DNA from: an uncultured Roseovarius sp.
Lineage (GTDB): Bacteria; Pseudomonadota; Alphaproteobacteria; Rhodobacterales; Rhodobacteraceae
Reading direction: 5' to 3'
DNA: 10,833 nucleotides
NCBI GenBank assembly: GCA_913055965.1
Contig: CAJXKX010000030.1
Coordinates: 1 to 10,833 of the forward strand
In this document: one piece after another, positions 5,888 to 10,833 of the stretch
Layout of the letters: each line of letters opens with the position of its first letter
Position numbering within the stretch: position 1 is the first letter of the stretch
The notes under the pieces: model-generated
Told to the model about the DNA's origin: nothing
Databases searched by the model: none
The model's input: the letters and a program-made list of their open reading frames with translations, nothing else
Translations under genes and position numbers: made by a program

Positions 5888-6039
5888 AGCGACCCTCCTT
5901 GCAAAAGAAGGTCCCGGCGTTCAGGACTGTTGGGAAAGGCCCTGATCGGGGCGACGCCATCGCCCGGGCCTGATGCCTGTCCTTGCCTATCCGGCGCGCT
6001 CTGGCAAGATCGTTTGCGACAGGATTGGAGATTTGCGGC
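5888..6039. promoter_or_regulatory. Divergent spacer between creatinase and P1 peptidase genes
   Basis: These 152 bp must hold the starts of both transcripts. A dyad GGGCGA-N5-TCGCCC (5949-5965) sits near the middle and could be an operator. A weak plus-strand candidate is TTGCCT (5983-5988) with CAAGAT 16 bp on; TTGCC also forms an inverted repeat with GGCAA (6003-6007). No clear promoter was found for creatinase. Confidence 0.35.
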
Positions 6040-7032
6040 ATGAAAACGCAGGCGGGCGCGCGCAACCTGATCACCGATGTGGCGGGGCTGCGCGTGGGCA
6101 ACGCGCAGGATATGCGCCTGCGCTCGGGCGTGACGGTGCTGGTGGCCGATGCGCCCTTTACGGCGGGCGTGCATGTGATGGGCGGCGCGCCCGGCACGCG
6201 CGAGACCGATCTGCTCAGCCCCGACCGGGTGGTCGAGCAGGTCGATGCGCTGGTACTCTCGGGCGGGTCTGCCTTTGGCCTCGATGCCGCCTCGGGCGTG
6301 GCCGACGGCCTGCGCGAGATGGGGCGCGGCTTTGCGGTGGGGGATGTGTGTGTGCCCATCGTGCCGGGCGCGATCCTCTTTGATCTGTTGAACGGAGGCG
6401 AAAAGGACTGGTCTGACAACCCCTACAAGGCGCTTGGCCGCGCCGCGCTGGAGGCGGCGTCGGACGCGTTCGAGATCGGCAGCACGGGGGCAGGCACGGG
6501 TGCCACCACGGCGACGCTCAAGGGCGGGCTTGGCTCGGCCTCCGCGATCCTGCCGGATGGCAGCACGGTGGGCGCGCTGGTGGCCGTCAATGCGCTCGGC
6601 TCGGCCACGGTGGGCGAGGGGCCGCAATTCTGGGCCGCACCTTTCGAGATCGGCGGCGAGTTCGGCGGCCTCGGTCCCGCCCCGCACCCCCCCGATCCGA
6701 TGACCGCGCCCACCAAGCTGGCGCAGCACGCCAACACCACCATCGGGATCATCGCCACCGATGCGGCCCTCACTCAGGCGCAATGCAACCGCCTCGCCAC
6801 GGCGGCGCATGACGGGTTCGCCCGCGCGCTCTTGCCGTCGCACACGCTGATGGATGGCGACCTGATCTTTGCCGCCGCGACCGGCGCGCGGCCTGCGCCC
6901 GATCTGCCCGCGCAGGTGATGCTGGGCCATGCCGCCGCCTGCACCATGGCCCGCGCCATCGCCCGCGCGGTCCATGCGGCCGCGCCGATGCCGGGCGATC
7001 CCTTGCCCGCCTGGGTCGAGCGCTTCGGCTGA
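6040..7032 (+). CDS. P1 (DmpA/S58) family self-cleaving aminopeptidase
   Basis: The 330-aa protein begins MKTQAGARNLITDVAGLRVG, the usual opening of this family. ATG at 6040 is preferred over an upstream TTG at 5983 because of GGAG (6027-6030) and family length. Landmarks are L-V-L-S-G-G-S-A-F-G-L-D (71-82), G-S-T-G-A-G-T-G-A-T-T (147-157), K-G-G-L-G (161-165), and N-T-T-I-G-I-I-A-T-D-A (232-242). The family matures by autocleavage before a Ser/Thr nucleophile; here the site should be Asn232-Thr233, giving an alpha chain of about 232 and a beta chain of about 98 residues. Known members are L-aminopeptidase/D-esterases and beta-peptidyl aminopeptidases; the substrate cannot be read from sequence. 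No signal peptide is visible, suggesting a cytoplasmic enzyme. It is transcribed away from creatinase and closed by the hairpin at 7042-7065. Confidence 0.9.
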   Translation: MKTQAGARNLITDVAGLRVGNAQDMRLRSGVTVLVADAPFTAGVHVMGGAPGTRETDLLSPDRVVEQVDALVLSGGSAFGLDAASGVADGLREMGRGFAVGDVCVPIVPGAILFDLLNGGEKDWSDNPYKALGRAALEAASDAFEIGSTGAGTGATTATLKGGLGSASAILPDGSTVGALVAVNALGSATVGEGPQFWAAPFEIGGEFGGLGPAPHPPDPMTAPTKLAQHANTTIGIIATDAALTQAQCNRLATAAHDGFARALLPSHTLMDGDLIFAAATGARPAPDLPAQVMLGHAAACTMARAIARAVHAAAPMPGDPLPAWVERFG

Positions 7033-7041
7033 AGGCAACAC

Positions 7042-7065
7042 GGCCCCGGTGTTTCCACCGGGGCC
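7042..7065 (+). terminator. Hairpin terminator after the P1 peptidase gene
   Basis: A perfect 10-bp stem, GGCCCCGGTG (7042-7051) with CACCGGGGCC (7056-7065), encloses a TTTC tetraloop. It starts 9 nt after the stop codon. No T-run follows, but stability and position fit a terminator. Confidence 0.75.
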
Positions 7066-7188
7066 TACTGGCACACAACAGACGTGAGTGGTGGCGCGCC
7101 GGGTACCGTCACTCGGGACACTCTTGACCAACGCAATGCCGCGCGTTTCCGACAGCACCGGCATGGGGAAAAAATCCGCGTCTGTCCC

Positions 7189-7204
7189 GTAAGGGAATCC
7201 TTAC
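7189..7204. repeat. Dyad GTAAGG-GAAT-CCTTAC in the P1/panC spacer
   Basis: Perfect 6-bp arms surround a 4-nt centre, a relatively AT-rich element in a GC-rich spacer. On the minus strand a run of six T follows 15 nt later (7174-7169). It may be part of the panBC 3' region or an operator; its role is not established. Confidence 0.4.
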
Positions 7205-7208
7205 CTTT

Positions 7209-7248
7209 GCCGACGAAAGGCCCATGACGTCGCGTCACTTTCGGCGGC
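7209..7248 (-). terminator. Bulged hairpin downstream of panC, possible panBC terminator
   Basis: GCCG (7209-7212) pairs with CGGC (7245-7248). After one A/G mismatch CGAAAG (7214-7219) pairs with CTTTCG (7238-7243), and after a 5-nt one-sided bulge TGACG (7225-7229) pairs with CGTCA (7233-7237) around a TCG loop. That gives 15 bp in total, 5 nt after the panC stop. No T-run is adjacent, so termination is inferred from position. Confidence 0.45.
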
Positions 7249-7253
7249 GCGGT

Positions 7254-8099
7254 TCAGGTGACGGCGATATTGTCGATGAGCCGCACCCCGGCGAGCCATG
7301 CGGCGGCAAAGAGCCGCGCCGGGCGGTCGGGCGCGTCGAGCGCGGCGAGGTCGTCCTCGGCCCGCAGGTCGAGGTAATCGACGCGGGCGAACCCCGCCTT
7401 TTCCAGCCGCGCCGCCGCACGCGCGCACAAGGCCGCGAAATCGCCGCCGCCGCGCAGGCCTTCGGCAATCGCCTCCATCTCCTCGTGCAGGCGCGGCGCG
7501 GTGGTGCGCGCGCGGTCCGACAACAGCAGGTTGCGTGACGACAGTGCCAGCCCGTCGATATCGCGGATCGTCGGGCAGCCATGCACCGTCACGCCCAGGT
7601 CGAGATCGGCGGCCATGCGCCGCACGACCAGAAGCTGCTGGAAATCCTTCTCGCCGAAAAACGCGTCCGTCGCGTCCGTCTGGGTAAAGAGCTTGGTCAC
7701 CACCGTGGCCACCCCGTCGAAGTGACCGGGGCGGAACGCGCCCTCCATCACGTCGGTGAGGCCCGCGACCGAGACGGTGGTGGCGAAGGCGCGCGGATAC
7801 ATCTGGTCCGCATCCGGCACCCAGAGCGCATCCACGCCGAAGCGTTCGAGCTTGCGCGCATCCTCGGTTTCGGTGCGCGGATAGTTCTCGAGATCGGCGG
7901 GGTTGTTGAATTGTTTGGGGTTGACGAAGATCGTCACGATCACCCGGTCGCAAACCGCCTTGGCGGCGGCGACGAGCGACAGGTGCCCGTCATGCAGCGC
8001 GCCCATGGTGGGCACCACGCCGATGCGCGCGCCCTCCCGGCTCCAGGGCCGGGTGGCGGCGCGCAGATCGTCGAGGCGGCGCAGGATCGGTGCGCTCAC
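7254..8099 (-). CDS. panC: Pantoate-beta-alanine ligase (pantothenate synthetase)
   Basis: The 281-aa protein, typical PanC length, joins pantoate and beta-alanine to pantothenate with ATP via a pantoyl-adenylate (EC 6.3.2.1), in the cytoplasm. Motifs in order are V-P-T-M-G-A-L-H-D-G-H-L-S-L (29-42) with the H-x-G-H nucleotidyl-transferase signature at His36/His39; F-V-N-P-K-Q-F (58-64); G-H-F-D-G-V-A-T-V-V (125-134); F-F-G-E-K-D-F-Q-Q-L (147-156); and L-S-S-R-N (186-190), the KMSKS-like loop. The start is GTG at 8099-8097, overlapping the panB stop as GTGA (4 nt), with GAGGAGG upstream inside panB. This indicates translational coupling in a panB-panC operon. The end is followed by a bulged hairpin. 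Confidence 0.97.
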   Translation of the reverse strand: MSAPILRRLDDLRAATRPWSREGARIGVVPTMGALHDGHLSLVAAAKAVCDRVIVTIFVNPKQFNNPADLENYPRTETEDARKLERFGVDALWVPDADQMYPRAFATTVSVAGLTDVMEGAFRPGHFDGVATVVTKLFTQTDATDAFFGEKDFQQLLVVRRMAADLDLGVTVHGCPTIRDIDGLALSSRNLLLSDRARTTAPRLHEEMEAIAEGLRGGGDFAALCARAAARLEKAGFARVDYLDLRAEDDLAALDAPDRPARLFAAAWLAGVRLIDNIAVT

Positions 8100-8938
8100 T
8101 TCGGCGCCTCCTCGGCGAATCCGTGCTCGGGCGCGGGGAACGTCCCCTCCCGCACCTCTTGGGCATAGGCCGCGATGGCGGCTTCGCCCGCATCGCCCAA
8201 CTCTGCGTAGCGCTTGACGAATTTCGGCTTGAAGGCCGTGAACAGCCCCAGCATGTCATCGACCACCAGCACCTGCCCGTCACAGCCCGCGCCCGCGCCG
8301 ATGCCGATCGTGGGAATGTCGATGGCACCGGTGATCCGGTCGGCCAGCGCCGAGGGCAGCTTTTCCAGCACCACCGAGAACGCGCCGGCCTCGGCCACCG
8401 CGCGCGCATCCGCCAGAAGCCGCGCGGCCCCGTCGCCGCGCCCCTGCACCTTGTAACCCCCGAGCGTGTTGACCGATTGCGGCGTCAGGCCGATATGCGC
8501 CATCACCGGCACGCCGCGCGCCACCAGGAAGGCGATGGTCTCGGCCATGTGCTGCCCGCCCTCCAGCTTGACCGCCACGGCCCCCGTCTCGCGCATCAGC
8601 CGGGCGGCGTTGCGGAACGCCTGCGCGGGGCTTTCCTCGTAGCTGCCGAAGGGCATGTCGATCACCAGCATCGCGCGGCTGAGGCCCCGCGCCACCGCCT
8701 GACCGTGCAGGATCATCATTTCCATCGTGACGCCCAGGGTCGAGGTCATGCCGTGCACCACCATCCCCAGGCTGTCGCCCACGAGGACGAAATCGCAATG
8801 CGCGTCCATCATGCGCGCCATCGGCGTGGTATAGGCGGTGAGCGAGACGATGGGCGCGCGGCCCTTCATCGCCCGGATATCCTCGGGCAGGGGGGCGGTC
8901 TTGCGGGCGGTGGCGCTCATGGCATGGGGTTCCGTCAT
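8096..8938 (-). CDS. panB: 3-methyl-2-oxobutanoate hydroxymethyltransferase (ketopantoate hydroxymethyltransferase)
   Basis: The product has up to 280 aa. It transfers a hydroxymethyl group from 5,10-methylene-tetrahydrofolate to 2-oxoisovalerate, the first step of pantothenate synthesis (EC 2.1.2.11). Motifs are S-L-T-A-Y-T (32-37); V-G-D-S-L-G-M (53-59), where Asp55 matches the E. coli Mg ligand Asp45; Asp94 in V-I-D-M-P-F (Asp84 equivalent); V-K-L-E-G-G (123-128); G-L-T-P-Q-S-V-N (150-157); G-G-Y-K-V-Q-G-R (160-167); catalytic Glu192 (Glu181 equivalent); and I-G-I-G-A-G (211-216). The first ATG (8938) has a poor ribosome binding site; ATG at 8920 gives M-S-A-T-A-R and 274 aa, and may be the true start. 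It is upstream of and overlaps panC, and is divergent from the flavoprotein at 9127. Confidence 0.96.
   Translation of the reverse strand: MTEPHAMSATARKTAPLPEDIRAMKGRAPIVSLTAYTTPMARMMDAHCDFVLVGDSLGMVVHGMTSTLGVTMEMMILHGQAVARGLSRAMLVIDMPFGSYEESPAQAFRNAARLMRETGAVAVKLEGGQHMAETIAFLVARGVPVMAHIGLTPQSVNTLGGYKVQGRGDGAARLLADARAVAEAGAFSVVLEKLPSALADRITGAIDIPTIGIGAGAGCDGQVLVVDDMLGLFTAFKPKFVKRYAELGDAGEAAIAAYAQEVREGTFPAPEHGFAEEAPK
8107..8113 (-). promoter_or_regulatory. GAGGAGG ribosome binding site for the GTG start of panC
   Basis: Read leftward inside the last codons of panB (E-E-A), this lies 7 nt before the panC GTG. It selects the overlapping GTG and supports coupled translation. Confidence 0.75.
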
Positions 8939-9065
8939 GTCCGTGTTGGCGCGCTAGCTATCAAGCCGCGCGGGGGAAATCCACCTCTCTGTTCTCACGC
9001 GGCCAACGCATGCCGATCCCGGGCCAGCGTCGCTTTCGGGCGGCGTAGTGTCGGATGGGCTGCGC

Positions 9066-9075
9066 GTGAATTCAC
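9066..9075. promoter_or_regulatory. Perfect palindrome GTGAATTCAC
   Basis: This 10-bp self-complementary site lies 51 bp upstream of the flavoprotein ATG and 127 bp upstream of panB. It sits at the start of the only AT-richer stretch (9069-9105) of this divergent spacer, so it could be an operator for the flavoprotein gene. No regulator is identifiable. Confidence 0.35.
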
Positions 9076-9126
9076 AGGATTGATAAACACCTTCCCAAAG
9101 TCGTTGCCCCAAGGGAGTCGCACGCC

Positions 9127-10833
9127 ATGAAAACCCAAGTCAAAGCCCTCGTCGTCGGCGGCGGTGCCGTCGGCACATCCATCGCCTATCACCTCGCCAA
9201 GGCGGGCTGGGACGACGTGATGCTGCTGGAGCGCGACGAACTGACGTCGGGCTCCACATGGCACGCGGCGGGGCTGTTGCCGCTCTTTAACATGTCCTAC
9301 GCCACGACCCATATTCACAAGTATTCGGTCGATTTCTACAAGACGCTGGAGGAAGAGACCGGGCTCAACGCCGGGTTCGCCGTGGTGGGCAACCTGCGCA
9401 TGGCGCAGACGCAGGAGCGCATGGACGAATACATGCTCTATGCCTCGACCGCCGAGACCTGCGGCGTCAAGTACGAGTGGCTGACCCCCGACCAGATCAA
9501 GGAACGCTGGCCGCTGATCAACACCGAGGACCTCAAGGGCGCGATCTACCACACCGAGGACGGCTATATTAACCCCGCCGACGTGACGCAGGCCATGGCC
9601 AAGGGCGCGCGCCAGCGTGGCGTGATGATCGAGCGTAAATGGCAGGCCGATGCGTTCCACTGGAATGGCGCGGCGTGGGAAGTGACCTGCACCAAGATGG
9701 TGGAAAAGGGCGGCAATCTCGTGCCCTCGGACGAGCAGATCGTGATCACCGCCGAGCATGTCGTGACCGCCTCCGGCAACCACGCGCAGACCACCGCGAA
9801 AAAGCTGGGCATCAAGATGCCCGCGATCCCGGTCGAGCATCAGTTCATCGTGATGGATCAGGACCCGGCCCTCGTGGAGTTCCGCAAGAACGGCGGCAAG
9901 GAGCACCCCGTCGTGCGCGACGCCGACGCGCAGAGCTATGTGCGCGAAGAGCGTGGCGGCTGGATTCTGGGCGTCTACGAGAAGAACGCGCCCGCCTGCT
10001 TCGAATACGGCGTGCCCGACAGCTTCCGCGCCGACCTCTTCCCGCTCGACCTGGAGCGGATCGAAGAGCAGTACATGGCGATGATCCACCGCATCCCGTC
10101 CTGCGAGGAATCGGGCCTCAAAGACGATTTCAACGGCCCGATCTGCTACACGCCCGACGGCAACCCGCTGGTCGGTCCCGCGCCGGGGCTGCGCAACATG
10201 TGGCTGGCCGAGGGCTTCTCGTTCGGGATCACCGCCGCCGGCGGCACCGGGCATTACCTCGCGCAGCTGATGGTCGAGGGCGAGGCCGAGATCGACATGG
10301 CCAGCCTCGACCCCAAGCGCTACGGGTCGTGGATGACCACCGAATACGCCGCCCGCAAGAACGAGGAGGCCTATTCCCACGTCTACATCCTGCACCACCC
10401 CGACGAGGAGCGCGAAGCCTGCCGCCCCCTGCGCACCGCGCCCGCCTATGACCGGCAGAAGGCGCTGGGCGCGCAGTTCGGGCAGGTCAACGGGTTCGAG
10501 CGGCCCAACTACTACGGCCCCACCGACGCGCCCGAGCGGTTCGACCACGAAACCCGCTCGTTCCGGCGCGGCGGCTGGTGGGAGTACGCGAAGGCCGAGG
10601 CCGAGGCGATCCGCACCAATGTCGGGCTGATCGACGCCAGCGCCTTCGCCAAGCATGTCGTTCACGGGCCGGGCGCGGCCGCCTTCCTCGACTGGTTCAC
10701 CTGCAACAGGCTGCCCCGCGTCGGGCGGATCAATCTGACCTACGCCCTGACGGCGGCGGGCACCGTCCGCACCGAATACACGATCATCCGCGAGGCCGAA
10801 GACTGGTTTGTCCTGATCTCCGCGGGCGCCTGG
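9127..10833 (+). CDS. Dimethylglycine/sarcosine dehydrogenase-type FAD oxidoreductase with GcvT domain, 3' end outside window
   Basis: The frame is open for 569 codons from ATG at 9127 to the window edge; family members are about 800 aa, so roughly the last quarter to third is missing. The N-terminal FAD (DAO) domain opens with V-V-G-G-G-A-V-G-T-S-I-A-Y-H-L (9-23), a GxGxxG dinucleotide fold. S-G-S-T-W-H-A-A-G (41-49) carries His46, aligned to the histidine that binds FAD covalently in mammalian dimethylglycine dehydrogenase. G-Y-I-N-P-A-D-V is followed by P-V-E-H-Q-F-I-V, then a linker domain, and from about residue 435 the folate-binding GcvT region begins. The family demethylates N-methylglycines and passes the one-carbon unit to tetrahydrofolate; dimethylglycine versus sarcosine cannot be decided. 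AAGGGAG (9111-9117) supports the start. Creatinase 3 kb away makes sarcosine, a possible substrate. Probably cytoplasmic. The minus-strand reading of 556 aa here is a shadow. Confidence 0.92.
   Translation, partial: MKTQVKALVVGGGAVGTSIAYHLAKAGWDDVMLLERDELTSGSTWHAAGLLPLFNMSYATTHIHKYSVDFYKTLEEETGLNAGFAVVGNLRMAQTQERMDEYMLYASTAETCGVKYEWLTPDQIKERWPLINTEDLKGAIYHTEDGYINPADVTQAMAKGARQRGVMIERKWQADAFHWNGAAWEVTCTKMVEKGGNLVPSDEQIVITAEHVVTASGNHAQTTAKKLGIKMPAIPVEHQFIVMDQDPALVEFRKNGGKEHPVVRDADAQSYVREERGGWILGVYEKNAPACFEYGVPDSFRADLFPLDLERIEEQYMAMIHRIPSCEESGLKDDFNGPICYTPDGNPLVGPAPGLRNMWLAEGFSFGITAAGGTGHYLAQLMVEGEAEIDMASLDPKRYGSWMTTEYAARKNEEAYSHVYILHHPDEEREACRPLRTAPAYDRQKALGAQFGQVNGFERPNYYGPTDAPERFDHETRSFRRGGWWEYAKAEAEAIRTNVGLIDASAFAKHVVHGPGAAAFLDWFTCNRLPRVGRINLTYALTAAGTVRTEYTIIREAEDWFVLISAGAW

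Noticed and set aside
7093..7107. GGCGCGCC and GGTACC palindromes
   Set aside because: Short self-complementary words of this kind are expected by chance in GC-rich DNA, and no partner elements are nearby.
8090..9130. 346-aa plus-strand frame
   Set aside because: It is antisense to panB, is rich in His, Arg and Gly, and has no family motifs.
8995..10665. 556-aa minus-strand frame
   Set aside because: It is antisense to the flavoprotein gene, whose plus-strand product has clear FAD and GcvT motifs. Long antisense frames are expected where third positions are G/C-rich.

Overview
The window reads as chromosome of a GC-rich alphaproteobacterium, most likely Rhodobacterales (Roseobacter group). 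The pointers are the strong GC bias at third codon positions, the tRNA-Thr(CGU) sequence, the proteobacterial panB-panC pair, and enzymes for methylated amines and lysine catabolism that this group commonly carries. This placement is an inference from family resemblance; no search was run.

Layout. (1) 1-386, minus: the 5' part of a small lipoprotein gene whose product turns into an almost pure glycine tract; it runs off the left edge. (2) 387-901: a gene-free stretch with an AT-richer leader holding several dyads, then GC-rich sequence. (3) 902-977, minus: tRNA-Thr(CGU) with encoded CCA and a probable promoter behind it. (4) 1145-4639, plus: four tightly packed genes (histidine-phosphatase-fold protein, glutathione S-transferase, and two saccharopine dehydrogenases of fungal Lys1 and Lys9 type), closed by a strong hairpin at 4647-4673. 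(5) 4679-5887, minus: creatinase, convergent with the operon. (6) 6040-7032, plus: P1/DmpA-family self-cleaving peptidase, divergent from creatinase and ending in a hairpin. (7) 7254-8938, minus: panB-panC, overlapping by 4 nt. (8) 9127-10833, plus: a dimethylglycine/sarcosine dehydrogenase-type flavoprotein fused to a GcvT domain, cut by the right edge.

How the genes fit together. The Lys1/Lys9 pair can interconvert lysine plus 2-oxoglutarate with aminoadipate semialdehyde plus glutamate through saccharopine. Bacteria of this group make lysine by the diaminopimelate route, so degradation is the likelier direction. Creatinase yields sarcosine and urea, and the GcvT-fused dehydrogenase at the right edge belongs to the family that oxidises sarcosine or dimethylglycine, so the window may hold two steps of a creatine-to-glycine route. 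PanB and PanC make pantothenate from 2-oxoisovalerate and beta-alanine.

Nothing here looks like a mobile element, CRISPR array, phage or defence system. The most interesting points are the fungal-style split saccharopine pathway in an operon with two unexplained partners, the phosphatase that lacks the usual second catalytic histidine, the polyglycine lipoprotein, and several unexplained dyads in the spacers.
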